Below, one piece after another: positions 53,401 through 61,155 of a DNA stretch of 64,000 nucleotides. The DNA lies in assembly GCF_019091455.1 (NCBI RefSeq), contig NZ_JAGXJN010000032.1, forward strand, positions 42,113 through 106,112. Direction: 5' to 3'. Position 1 is the stretch's first letter. Every line of letters begins with the position of its first letter. This stretch comes from Chitinophaga sp. GbtcB8. GTDB lineage: Bacteria > Bacteroidota > Bacteroidia > Chitinophagales > Chitinophagaceae. The position numbers and the translations under genes were made by a program. Under the pieces are notes generated by a model, which was given only the letters and a program-made list of their open reading frames with translations, ran no database searches and was not told where the DNA came from.

Positions 53401-54097
53401 CGTTAGGCAGGCTGTTAGCCAGCCCTCCGCCTGCATCTGCACGAAATGATCGGATAGCCTGGTTCCACTTTACCGGATCATCCAGAAAGGCGGCAATGCT
53501 CACAGCTGCTTTAAGCTGTATGGCCCCCTGGTTAAGCCCTCTTACAGGATTGGGCACATCCAGCTGTGACCAGATAACGGTACTGAAATAGCGGTTCACA
53601 TTGGCAGTATTGGCAGCTGTCCAGCCGGGGTATGTGGATTTAAGTATATCCGCTCCCGTTACAAACATATTTGCCTGGTCGCCCAGGTCCAGGAAACTTT
53701 CATCCCCTGTCCAGCTGGTTTGGGTTACGGCCCAGGCATCCAGTATACCGGTTGCTTTTTTTGCGTAGGCGGTATCGCCGGTAAAGATCCACATGAAAGC
53801 CAGGTTGTGAACGGCCGTCATGTCATTGATCCACTGGTTCCTGTTAATGTCCGGAGCGCGGCTTACCGTAGAGAAAGGCCCCTGCATACCATATGAAAGC
53901 TGGGACCTTGCATCACTTTTAAAACTGTTGTAGGCTGTTAACCAGGGCTCACGGGTAATGTTCTGCTTCAGCAGATCCAGGTCGCTCCGGGTGAAGGGGA
54001 TCCCCGGATGTACGAACTGTTGGGCGTTTGCTGCGCGTATGCTTAGTATGAGGCATAACAGCAGCAACGTTTTCATGATAGTAGTGATCATTTTCAT
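47453..54097 (-). CDS. Giant secreted lyase with beta-strand repeats, LamG, two CBM3 and T9SS domain
   Basis: A 2214-residue protein. Rough order: signal peptide (1-25, RAANA-QQ), alginate-lyase-like toroid (26-370, with VHNLAFMWIFTGDTAYAKK and DAGRDEGHWRGQGEALAW), concanavalin-like DUF1349-type domain (375-575), putative Ig domain (580-655), two fibronectin III domains (660-835), autotransporter-associated beta-strand region (840-1330, GGIVKNGRATLNLAGANTFT, GTGILRFTGANNYNGNTTVT), a second Ig and Fn3 unit, LamG-like domain (about 1500-1670), bacterial Ig, two CBM3 modules (about 1815-1965 and 1970-2115, each with YWFTAE and ending in LVWGIEP or LIWGTAP), and a T9SS domain (2140-2214). It should act outside the cell on uronic-acid polymer attached to insoluble cellulose or chitin. 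Last gene of the right PUL. Confidence 0.88.
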   Translation of the reverse strand: MKMITTIMKTLLLLCLILSIRAANAQQFVHPGIPFTRSDLDLLKQNITREPWLTAYNSFKSDARSQLSYGMQGPFSTVSRAPDINRNQWINDMTAVHNLAFMWIFTGDTAYAKKATGILDAWAVTQTSWTGDESFLDLGDQANMFVTGADILKSTYPGWTAANTANVNRYFSTVIWSQLDVPNPVRGLNQGAIQLKAAVSIAAFLDDPVKWNQAIRSFRADAGGGLANSLPNGQVGDAGRDEGHWRGQGEALAWSAEVAWKQGTDVFADLDNRLLAISELYTHFHTDTTGFRFIPFGGTYGFFTGWGSNGTAKQRFRMYNIIEGAYTLRKGIPAPYTIAMRDLLGEDAATFLYRKSADPSTAVALSPVQHPATAAVTHLTNVDVGATGLAGSAVYSNGSWTVKGAGADIPVPVLQSKDAFNFAFQKVSGNVAIVARITAMDNTDAAAKAGIMFRESLSDDARFTGLFMQPNNRIASTWRGAAAWSKTNISWNNPPGGYLDHYVAGRPYWLKLEKIGSRITAYHSFDSISWTCLSAVEIPMAEPVYVGLCVSSHNTSALSTAVFDGVAITNLSPAGSPVISSATADTAVLGAAFSYAITAAPAATTFSAAGLPGGLAVDSATGIISGIPDTTGTFPVTLNVQNSSGTGSAVLMLKVVSNVPPVPPANPALTKETDSTIRISWVASAAATSYAIKHSLTAGGPYTTIVSGVTGTYYVDAAVYPGHNYYVVTAYAGSLESAASAEVTLQLPPAIPSAPAIENANGLVSISWPAAEGANTYNVKRSAVRGGPYTTIASHLSATRYTDSAVSNGSYYYYVITSFATPLESANSQEVLGVPAAVSLSWGPTAATGSWSNGANWVGQTAPVSPALLSFNTSTTDTLNNDIDKLEIARLQFNAGADPFTINGDTVLLGNDIINNATNAQVINLPMQINRTVAVNTIAGDISLSGPISGNGGIVKNGRATLNLAGANTFTGGLTLNGANAGGWPPNTATALTGVGTGAIGAPLSGPAGTGPVIMNGGALMNNNTAVLFNDIIIKDSVKSYLYSNGGGLTFAGRMLGSGVIEHDGASTSGLQLNGDNREFTGTFISVNRSSNHRIRFNVATAGSAKARWIFNNGFTDGQGFTFTDTIRFGAMSGGGQLRRDNGAPVISIGALNSNTTFNGIITGALTIIKEGTGILRFTGANNYNGNTTVTGGTLLIDSTGQITSTTSVVAGTIGGIGKCTGAVTVGTGAGTGAMLAPGSQGIGRFTTGQLTLRQDAAYLAELNTANGDADRVSVSGIVLNNPRLAITGIGAATIPAGTSYTIVDNTGTAAVTGIFDSLPEMSLVKVNGLNFRITYRGGTGNDILLLDDRTLPSVITSPDSASVIIGKPFTYTITAIKSPGIFHASGLPAGLRIDTSTGVISGTPTVNGAFAVQLSATGATGTGTSTLTLTVYSNIVSGLMVASGDKKNIVEWNAIQQLRYLVKRATGPDGPFTALDTVTAARYTDTAVNNGSTYYYEIASVDSGLINPASDPVTATPNVGQHGYWKFDEQSDTRSRDVWGANHANLAVAAKRDTGYAATALQLDGTANAYASLPAGVLSTLNNFTITTWVKMDALSTWMRIFDFGNGTNNYLFLTPQAGVTSGKSIVRYAIKNGGGEQQVNYNYSFPLNTWTHFAITQSGNTCSLYINGNLVAANTGVSIKPAALGSTTQNYLGKSQFTADPNLKAKIDEFRIYNRALTAAEIAGTMKAMQEITFTALPTKRIGDADLSITATATSGLPVSFSSANETVATITNGVVNILQPGSDTIIATQAGDSIYAPAIAKQVLHVLPFNLQVQHMDGDSQIAGTTIKPYLKVMNPDTIPVAYKELTARYWFTAENFAGINTWVDYAALGSSRVKMKYAALDTPRNGAFGYIEYSFDSTAGTLAAGGGSGAIQSRIANKNSAVLQETGDYSYAPNSSYTANDHITLYRNGKLVWGIEPAAAAAVVSLKVATQAVSSAQNTISTYVRIINEGNVPVNYEDLSVRYWFTAEDSITALNYWIDYAALGAQHISGSFVRLSPAADSADAYFELKVKPAAGALYPLSNSGNIQYRIAKVNWSAFNQANDYSYQPGILSLNPRTALYYKGQLIWGTAPASGAALLRQAVMAAGKPVPSQPAALSVYPNPVVNELHVKMQEPLQDAWITILSNSGTVLRVQRISSAMHTVSFAGLPPGVYYMTITNNRKETTRIIIRQ

Positions 54098-54197
54098 AAG
54101 GGAAATTTATTTTTTCAATAAGGCGATATACAGATAATAAATAAAAGGTGGAGGAGTAGACACCCCTCCTTTCTTTTTTTAATCGTTATTGAGAAAA

Positions 54198-54239
54198 AGC
54201 TAACCGCTAAAAGCTAAAAGCTAAAGGCTAAACGCTAAG
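54198..54239. repeat. Array of six 7-bp repeats (NGCTAAA-like)
   Basis: Six consecutive heptamers with the consensus NGCTAAA (two are exact AGCTAAA) in the 144-bp space between the giant lyase gene and the SusD gene. Shifted by one base they read GCTAAAN, fitting the same RYTRARR pattern as the array at 24633-24681. Confidence 0.85.
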
Positions 54240-54241
54240 TA

Positions 54242-55777
54242 TTACTTCCACGCATCATTCTGCGTAAGGATCCCCTGCGAACTGGTGATCATAGCCAATG
54301 GTATAGGGAATTTACTGTGCCGGTTGTAATCAAAGGCAGTACGCTGGTACACATTCTTTAACAGGTTCACGGTATAACCCGGCGATACTTTTTCATACCG
54401 CACCAGGTCAAACCAGCGGTGGCCTTCCAGGGCCAGCTCTATATGGCGCTCATGCCATATTTTTTCACGCAGCTGCACTTTGTCTGTGGTAGTGATCTCC
54501 GGTAATACACCTGCTGCTGCATATGATTTGTTACCACGCGCACGGTAGCGGATCTGCTCCAGCACAGGGAGCGCATTACCAGCCTGGCCAAGCTCGTTGC
54601 TGGCCTCTGCATATATCAGCAGCACATCAGCATAACGCAGGAACATGGGGTTTACATCCTGGAAAGAGTATTCACCGTTGTTCCAGTAAGACTTAGGCCA
54701 TGTTACCTTTTTATTGGCGATGTTGGTATTGGATGGAAAATGCACGGTGCCATCTTTCGGTGTGCTGGCATCTTTACTGGTCCAGCCTTCTACCGTCTCT
54801 CCTTTAAAGAGGATGGTGGCCTCCTTGCGGGGATCTCCCGCTTCATAGCTATCTACCAATGCCTGTGCGGGATATAACACACCGTCTCCAAACTCGCCCG
54901 ATACGCCCTGGTATTGCAGGTAAGGATTGTACCAGCGGCCAGACCAGATAGTGCTGGTGAACTCATATCCACCGGGCATCATGTTCTCACTGGAGTACAG
55001 ATTACTGGGGCTGAAGAGCAGACGGTAGTCATTAAACAAGCTATATTCCCCGCTGGTCATTACGTCATTGGCATATTGCTGCGCTTTCGCATAATCCTGC
55101 CGGAACAGGTATACCTTTGCCAGCAGGCCCTGGGCAGTACCTTTTGTGATACGCCCGTTGTCGGCGGTTCCCCACTGCGACTTAGTTGGCAGGTGAGCGA
55201 TGGCGTATTCAAGATCACTGATGATCAGCGCATATAATGCTTCCTCATTGCTTTTAGGTATATCATATTCTTCAGGAGAGGTGGGAACATGATCGCGGAG
55301 CGGGGCCTGGCCAAACACATTTACCAGCTCAAAGTGGTAATATGCGCGGAAGAATTTTGCCTGGGCCTCTGATTTTTCCGCCAGCTCGCGGTTCTTCATA
55401 GCGGCCGTGCGGTCTGTTACCTGGTTACAGAAGTTAAGGTTGGCATAGGTCCGGTCCCAGTATTGCTGCAGGAATCCCTGGCTGGCATCGTACGTGAATG
55501 ACTGGAACAGGTTTAACGTTGTGCCGATACCGTTATTGCTGCTTCCTATAAAATCCTCCCCTCCCATTTCGTGTGTGCTGAAGAACTGGCGGCCAATGGT
55601 ATACTCTCTCCAGCTCAGTGTTCCATAGATCCTGTTCACGGCAAGGTCCACATTCTTTTCATCAGCAAAGAACTGGTCATCGGAAACCACACCCTGCGGC
55701 GTTTTCTCCAGGAATTTTTTACAGGAGTTAAAAGACAGCAGGCATGCTGCCAGGAATATATATTTAAGATTGCTCAT
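54242..55777 (-). CDS. SusD/RagB family lipoprotein of the right PUL
   Basis: A 511-residue lipoprotein (LAACLLSFNSC, Cys19, followed by KKFLEKTPQGVVSDDQFF). Family blocks: ANLNFCNQVTDRTAAMKN, SEAQAKFFRAYYHFELVNVFG (TPR helix pair), RITKGTAQGLLAKVYLF, and the C-terminal IWHERHIELALEGHRWFDLVR. It binds the glycan next to the SusC channel. SusC gene ends 22 bp upstream; the giant lyase gene follows 144 bp downstream with a 7-bp repeat array between them. Confidence 0.96.
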   Translation of the reverse strand: MSNLKYIFLAACLLSFNSCKKFLEKTPQGVVSDDQFFADEKNVDLAVNRIYGTLSWREYTIGRQFFSTHEMGGEDFIGSSNNGIGTTLNLFQSFTYDASQGFLQQYWDRTYANLNFCNQVTDRTAAMKNRELAEKSEAQAKFFRAYYHFELVNVFGQAPLRDHVPTSPEEYDIPKSNEEALYALIISDLEYAIAHLPTKSQWGTADNGRITKGTAQGLLAKVYLFRQDYAKAQQYANDVMTSGEYSLFNDYRLLFSPSNLYSSENMMPGGYEFTSTIWSGRWYNPYLQYQGVSGEFGDGVLYPAQALVDSYEAGDPRKEATILFKGETVEGWTSKDASTPKDGTVHFPSNTNIANKKVTWPKSYWNNGEYSFQDVNPMFLRYADVLLIYAEASNELGQAGNALPVLEQIRYRARGNKSYAAAGVLPEITTTDKVQLREKIWHERHIELALEGHRWFDLVRYEKVSPGYTVNLLKNVYQRTAFDYNRHSKFPIPLAMITSSQGILTQNDAWK

Positions 55778-55798
55778 TGTCTTACGCTTGAATTGATG

Positions 55799-58700
55799 TT
55801 AAAAAGTGAGGTTTGCGCCTATCCTTGCAGTACCGGATACGGGATAGGTACTGAAGTCGGTACCCATTTCCAATGGGCTTACATTGGCCACTTCCGGGGA
55901 AAAGCCTTTATACTTTGTGATGTATAAAGGGTTGGTAAGATTTATATACAGCCGGAGGTTGGAGATCCTGATCCTGTTCAGCAGCTCACTGCTAAGGTGA
56001 TATCCCAGCTCCACGTTGCGGATCTTACCATAGCTGCCATCCTGCACATTAAAGCTGGAGCCCCATGAGTTGCTGGTATTTGCTGCCAGGCGGGGCATAT
56101 CAGTGTTGGTATTGGTGGGCGTCCAGGCATTCAGCCAGTCCACATGCAGATTCGTGTTGGCAGAATTGATCTGGTTGCGGGCGGAGTTCCATATTTTGGC
56201 GCCAAAGCTGCCCATGATGTCTATTGCGAAATCAAAGTTCTTATACGCAGCGGTGAGTGTAAGGCCGCCAATGAACTTAGGATGCGGTGAACCTATATTC
56301 GTTTGGTCGTTACCGGTAATATAACCGTCGCCATCTATATCAGCATAGATCAGATCACCTGGTTTGGCATTAGCCTGGTAGGGTTTTCCCTGATCATTCT
56401 TATTGTTATATTCAGCTATCTGCGCATCGCTCTGGAAGATGCCGGCCACCTTGTAGCCATAAAAATAACCTATGGGCTGGCCTTTCTCACCTCTATGCAC
56501 AGAGCCTGACATCCACTGTGAACCGGTGATAATCTGGTTGCCAAAATTGAGCACAGTATTTTTGTAAGTGCTTCCGGAGAAGGTTACACCATAGCTGAAA
56601 TCTCCTATATGATCGTTCCAATTCACCAGGAATTCAAAGCCGCGGTTACGGATGCTGCCAATATTGGAGTAAGTAGGCGTAATGCCTGTAGACCCGCCTG
56701 GGATGGGGATAATGAGCAACAGGTCTTTTGTAACGCGGTTAAAATAATCGAACTCAATGCTGAGCCTTTTCTTTAGCGTAGCAAACTCAATACCCAGGTC
56801 AGTTTGTTCCGTGCGCTCCCATTTAATGTTGGGATTAGCCGTGGAAACCACCGTACCATTTGAATAATAAACACCATTAAAAAGCGCATTATAAACAGGG
56901 TCCTGGATAACGGAGCTGTAAGCAATGTAGTTATTGATCTTGTTATTACCTACCTGTCCCCAGCTGGCGCGCAGCTTCAGGTTATCCACCCAGCTAAGCT
57001 TACGCATAAAATCCTCTTCAGACACACGCCATCCCACTGCTACGGAAGGAAAGTAACCATAACGGTTGTTAGGCCCGAATTTGGAGGATCCATCGGCACG
57101 GAAGGTACCGGTAAAAAGATATTTATCCTTAAAGGAATAGTTGGCACGGAACAGGTAAGAGAGCATGGACTCACTGTAAGCCTGGCTGGTAACGCTTACG
57201 CCGCCTGCCGGTGCAGCACCCAGGTATTGGTAATCCGGGTAATCAAATGCCAGGTTCTGACCTACGCCTTCCAGCTTGTTATAGTACCCATCCTGCGCAG
57301 TGATACCCGCCAGCAGGTTCAGATGATGATCATTACCGATCTGCTTATCGTAGCTAAGTGTATTCTCCCACAACCATGTTTTATTGTTTACATGGTTTTC
57401 TGTGAGGGAGTTATTAGCATGGATCTGGTTAGGGCTTGAAATGGTGTAGGCTGGCTCAAAATAATGGTAGCGGTCATACGCGTAATCAATACCGTAGCTG
57501 CTGCGGAACGCCAGCCCGGGAATGATCTCGTAATTCAGCCAGCCATTGCCTACAAAGCGCAGGGAGTTATTATTGGCATCCTTACCATAATAAAGCGCAG
57601 CATAGGGATTAATGATATCAGGATCCTGACCGGGATTAAAATTGCCATTGTCGTCATACACCTTAATCAGCGGCGACACACGTACCAGCGCATTGAATAC
57701 GCGGGCCCCGGCGCTGCTGCCTACGCCGGTTATATTGGAATTGCTCATGGACAGGTTATGGCCTATCTTCAGGCGTTTGCTAAGGCGGTATTCATTATTG
57801 GCACGGAGGGTAAAACGGTCATAGTCTGTGAACTTCATCACTCCTTGCTGTTTGAAATAACCGCCGCTTATATTATAACTCACGTTTTCACTGCCGCCAG
57901 CAATAGATAGCTGGTAATCCCTTACCCATCCCTTTTGGGTGCTTTCATCGAGCCAGTTGGTGCCTTTGCCCAGCGAAGCCGGATCCGGGTAAGTACTGGT
58001 ACCGGTGATCATATTCTGCAGCGTAGCATACTGGCTGGCATCTGCCACCTTGTAACGGCGGGTAAGGAACTGGAACCCTTCACTGCCGCTGAAGTTGAAA
58101 ACCGGTTTACCGTTTTTGCCCTTTTTGGTGGTAACCAGTATCACACCATTGGCGCCGCGGGAGCCATAAATGGCGGTAGCGGAAGCGTCTTTAAGGATCT
58201 CCATGGAGGCAATATCGTGGCTGTTGAGGTACTGGATATCATTCACAAACATACCATCCACCACATACAATGGATTAGGATCGCCATTGGTACCAATACC
58301 GCGTATGCGGACAACGGGCGCATTACCTGGCTGGCCCACATTCAGGATCTGCACCCCGGGGGCTTTGCCCTGCAGGGCTTCTGCTGCATTACTGCCGCTT
58401 ATTTTTGTGATATCAGCCGCTTTCAGGCTGGTAACCGCGCCGGTAAGATCTGACCTGCGCTGCACACCATATCCTACCACTACCACATCCTGCAGGCCCA
58501 CCGCCTCAGACCTGAGCGTAACACTCAGCGGGCCGGAACCATCTGTGAACAGCTCCTGCGTGGCGCTGCCCATCATGTTAAAGACCAGCACTCCTTTGCT
58601 GTCAGGGACCACAATGCTGAACTTACCTTCAGCACTGGTAATGGTGCCCCCTTTGGCATTCTTCACGGTAACACGGACGCCGGGCAGGGGGTTCCCGCTG

Positions 58701-58828
58701 GAGTCTTTTACAATACCTGTTACCGTTTTTTCCTGGGCGTAATCTTTACCTGGGATCAGTAAAACGCATAGAAAGAATAATAGTGCAGGACAGCAAGCCT
58801 GCAAGTACAAGAATAGACTTTTTTTCAT
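55799..58828 (-). CDS. SusC/RagA family TonB-dependent receptor of the right PUL
   Basis: A 1009-residue outer-membrane transporter: signal peptide (to about residue 31), carboxypeptidase-regulatory-like domain (about 33-110, TVTGIVKDSSGNPLPGVRVT), TonB-box region DVVVVGYGVQRRSDLTGAVT, plug (about 120-235, VRIRGIGTNGDPNPLYVVDG, YGSRGANGVILVTTKKG), barrel to the terminal TFxxxLTF-like end (RIGANLTF). No STN domain, so direct sigma/anti-sigma control is not expected. A 19-bp motif and an inverted half copy lie 113-182 bp upstream of the start and may bind the regulator of this PUL. Confidence 0.96.
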   Translation of the reverse strand: MKKSLFLYLQACCPALLFFLCVLLIPGKDYAQEKTVTGIVKDSSGNPLPGVRVTVKNAKGGTITSAEGKFSIVVPDSKGVLVFNMMGSATQELFTDGSGPLSVTLRSEAVGLQDVVVVGYGVQRRSDLTGAVTSLKAADITKISGSNAAEALQGKAPGVQILNVGQPGNAPVVRIRGIGTNGDPNPLYVVDGMFVNDIQYLNSHDIASMEILKDASATAIYGSRGANGVILVTTKKGKNGKPVFNFSGSEGFQFLTRRYKVADASQYATLQNMITGTSTYPDPASLGKGTNWLDESTQKGWVRDYQLSIAGGSENVSYNISGGYFKQQGVMKFTDYDRFTLRANNEYRLSKRLKIGHNLSMSNSNITGVGSSAGARVFNALVRVSPLIKVYDDNGNFNPGQDPDIINPYAALYYGKDANNNSLRFVGNGWLNYEIIPGLAFRSSYGIDYAYDRYHYFEPAYTISSPNQIHANNSLTENHVNNKTWLWENTLSYDKQIGNDHHLNLLAGITAQDGYYNKLEGVGQNLAFDYPDYQYLGAAPAGGVSVTSQAYSESMLSYLFRANYSFKDKYLFTGTFRADGSSKFGPNNRYGYFPSVAVGWRVSEEDFMRKLSWVDNLKLRASWGQVGNNKINNYIAYSSVIQDPVYNALFNGVYYSNGTVVSTANPNIKWERTEQTDLGIEFATLKKRLSIEFDYFNRVTKDLLLIIPIPGGSTGITPTYSNIGSIRNRGFEFLVNWNDHIGDFSYGVTFSGSTYKNTVLNFGNQIITGSQWMSGSVHRGEKGQPIGYFYGYKVAGIFQSDAQIAEYNNKNDQGKPYQANAKPGDLIYADIDGDGYITGNDQTNIGSPHPKFIGGLTLTAAYKNFDFAIDIMGSFGAKIWNSARNQINSANTNLHVDWLNAWTPTNTNTDMPRLAANTSNSWGSSFNVQDGSYGKIRNVELGYHLSSELLNRIRISNLRLYINLTNPLYITKYKGFSPEVANVSPLEMGTDFSTYPVSGTARIGANLTF

Positions 58829-58940
58829 CTCGGGAATTTGTTTTATAAAAAGGAAATTTTCATTGTTCGCTATAGTGTATCCCCACTCTCTAAAGGGCTA
58901 AAGCCCGCATCGTTGAAATATTCTGGTTGTATCAGCTGGT

Positions 58941-59010
58941 GACAAAAATACCCTTCCAATACCAGGACCCAGGGGGGCCCATTCGTAAAAGAAGGGTATA
59001 TTTTTCGCCT
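58941..59010. promoter_or_regulatory. Candidate PUL regulator site upstream of susC-like gene
   Basis: AAGGGTATATTTTTCGCCT at 58992-59010 is an exact 19-bp match to 61067-61085. A shortened inverted copy, GACAAAAATACCCTTCC at 58941-58957, makes a spaced dyad. The site is 113-182 bp before the SusC start codon, the place expected for the binding site of a PUL activator. The bases next to the 19-mer are also similar in both sites. Confidence 0.55.
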
Positions 59011-59051
59011 GGATCAGCCGCTTATATCCCCCTGTATGGCGCTTGTATAGA

Positions 59052-60971
59052 TTACTTTATGATCTTCCGGGTGATCTTTGCTGTTCCGTTGCTAACGGTG
59101 ATAAAATAAACACCCGGTACAATGTTGCCCAGGTCAATAATATGTTTGCGTGAGGTTTCCCGTCCCTGGTATAATACCCGGCCTGTGAGATCGCTCAGCG
59201 TGATCACAGCCTGCCCTTTTAATAATGAAGCAGGAATAGTGACGGTAACATTATTTACCGGCGGATTAGGATAAACAGAAAGACTATCGCTGTTATAATT
59301 GATCTCCTTTGTGACCGGCATGGCCAGCCTGGCCGCTGTACTGCTCACCGGCACCAGCTGCCATTGCTGGTTCTTACCACTGTTGTAGGTCCACTGCTGT
59401 ATGTTGGCCCCGTCAGTTAACGCGCCTGCATTTACATCTACTGCTTTGCCGCTGTGCACCGGCGTTATCCTGTAAAAGCCGCCGCCTGCAGGTACAAAGG
59501 TGAAGCGCTGGTTATTGGCGCCGGTGGATTGCCAGATCTGTACATTGGCCCCATCGGCAGTACTCATTCCATTTATGTCCAGGTTCTTACCACTGCCAAC
59601 ACCCACAATTGTGTACTGGCCATTACCGGTATTGGTGATCACCCATTGCTGGCACGCACAGTCGTTGGAGGTCCACTGCCGCACATTAGTGCCGTTGGCA
59701 GTACCATTATTAGCTACATCCATTGCTTTGGCGCTGTGGCGGGCAAAGATCTTGTAGGTGCCATTGGCAGGGCCGCCGGCAGGCAAAGGATCACGGGTAA
59801 AAGTAAGCGAGCCAAAGCCCAGCTGATCGAAACCGCCGCTGGCAGTGCCGTAGTTGCCGCCACCGCCCTCCGGCCGCTGAATAGCTGCAAAAGCTGCCAT
59901 AGCAGGTACTGAAAGACCCATGCGGTTAGCATAGTGGTTATACACCATTTCCCATACAGGGCGTATGTTTCCCCTGGCTGAAGCAGAGATCACCGTTTGT
60001 GAGGATGCAGCGCAGTTCTGGCCTGTTCCCCAGTTGTAGGTAACATAAGGCACATCGCCGCCATTATTATATTGGGCCACATATTCCGCTCCCTTCATAA
60101 AGCGGTTACTGTCGTAGCCATACATATCATCGCCCTGGTTCCAGGCCATTTCACAAAAGGCGCCCATCAGGCCTATGCCCAGGGTGCAATGCCCCTGATC
60201 ACGGCCGCTTTCCTGCCACTGCCCTAATGTTGATGAATGCAGGTACCATACCGCATGTGTAATGGAGCCGTTACCGGCGCCGTTCTTGAAATAATCGATG
60301 GCGCGGTTATAGAGATCGCGCCGGTCGCAAAGCACACCCAGGGAAAGGATGAATGCCATGTTACAGAGGTCCCAGTTAGCCCAGTAGTTAGTGATACAGG
60401 CGCCGTTGTGATTATTCAGGAAGTCGTCGCTAAGGGGATAGAATTTGGTAAGCAGCATGTTCTTAAACCGTTCAAAATCAGCGCTTGCCCAGCCACTATA
60501 GGTACGCATGATCTCCGCCGCATTGGCGAATTCATAGCCGTAGATGCCGGCTGCCAGGAACCGGTCTGCATTGCCGGTAACCTGCTGTAAGGTGGATGAC
60601 CAGGCGTTCATGATCTCTATGGACTTGTTAGCATAAGCTACATCACCGGTGATCTTCCAGCGCAGGGCAGTCTGATAAGCTGCTGCTATATCGTTCATCA
60701 GCTGACCGTAGTTCTGGCGGTCGCCTCCCCTCCTGACAGTATCTACGGGACGGGCGGTCCAGTTGAGCTGCGACCTTCCATTAGCCAGCAGGATATCCCA
60801 GCTGCCTTTCCAGGGCTGGGCGCCGGCATTCACTTTTGTACGCATGCGGGCAAAATCAGCTTCTGTGTGCAGCAGGCCGGGATGAATAAAGGATTGTGCA
60901 GCCAGTTGATGGGTTATCATCAACAGCAGGCAGCATAACAGGGTGTTTCCAAAGGAAATAGATGTTTTCAT
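59052..60971 (-). CDS. Alginate-lyase-family lyase with ricin-type lectin and T9SS domain
   Basis: A 639-residue secreted protein: signal peptide (to about AA-QS, residue 25); alginate-lyase-like toroid (about 28-395, RQNYGQLMNDIAAAYQTALR, ITNYWANWDLCNMAFILSLG, SGRDQGHCTLGIGLMGAFCE); ricin B-like trefoil (about 405-545, with QQWVI, QRFTF and QQWQL at the ends of its three repeats); T9SS sorting domain (about 565-639, SVYPNPPVNNVTV...GVYFITV). The NYWANWD and GRDQGH blocks hold the Asn/His residues expected at the lyase site. It would cut a uronic-acid polymer at the surface or outside. It precedes the SusC gene with a 220-bp gap and shares an upstream motif with it, so it is the first gene of the right PUL. 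Confidence 0.88.
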   Translation of the reverse strand: MKTSISFGNTLLCCLLLMITHQLAAQSFIHPGLLHTEADFARMRTKVNAGAQPWKGSWDILLANGRSQLNWTARPVDTVRRGGDRQNYGQLMNDIAAAYQTALRWKITGDVAYANKSIEIMNAWSSTLQQVTGNADRFLAAGIYGYEFANAAEIMRTYSGWASADFERFKNMLLTKFYPLSDDFLNNHNGACITNYWANWDLCNMAFILSLGVLCDRRDLYNRAIDYFKNGAGNGSITHAVWYLHSSTLGQWQESGRDQGHCTLGIGLMGAFCEMAWNQGDDMYGYDSNRFMKGAEYVAQYNNGGDVPYVTYNWGTGQNCAASSQTVISASARGNIRPVWEMVYNHYANRMGLSVPAMAAFAAIQRPEGGGGNYGTASGGFDQLGFGSLTFTRDPLPAGGPANGTYKIFARHSAKAMDVANNGTANGTNVRQWTSNDCACQQWVITNTGNGQYTIVGVGSGKNLDINGMSTADGANVQIWQSTGANNQRFTFVPAGGGFYRITPVHSGKAVDVNAGALTDGANIQQWTYNSGKNQQWQLVPVSSTAARLAMPVTKEINYNSDSLSVYPNPPVNNVTVTIPASLLKGQAVITLSDLTGRVLYQGRETSRKHIIDLGNIVPGVYFITVSNGTAKITRKIIK

Positions 60972-61066
60972 AATCGTGGGTTTTTAATAAAGGCTCTTTT
61001 GGGTTATAGGTATGCTGCAAAAGTATCCGGCGCTACCGGCAATAAGGGGGAACGGATTCGGAAAAA

Positions 61067-61085
61067 AAGGGTATATTTTTCGCCT
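61067..61085. promoter_or_regulatory. Second copy of the candidate PUL regulator site
   Basis: Exact 19-bp copy of the motif at 58992-59010, 96-114 bp before the start codon of the ricin-domain lyase gene and 70 bp before the divergent methyltransferase gene. Same orientation relative to the lyase gene as the other copy to susC. Confidence 0.55.
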
Positions 61086-61155
61086 TGCTTTTCAAAAAAA
61101 TAGGCTACATTCAGTATACCCCAATAATACCAACACACCCCAACAATAGATCTAT

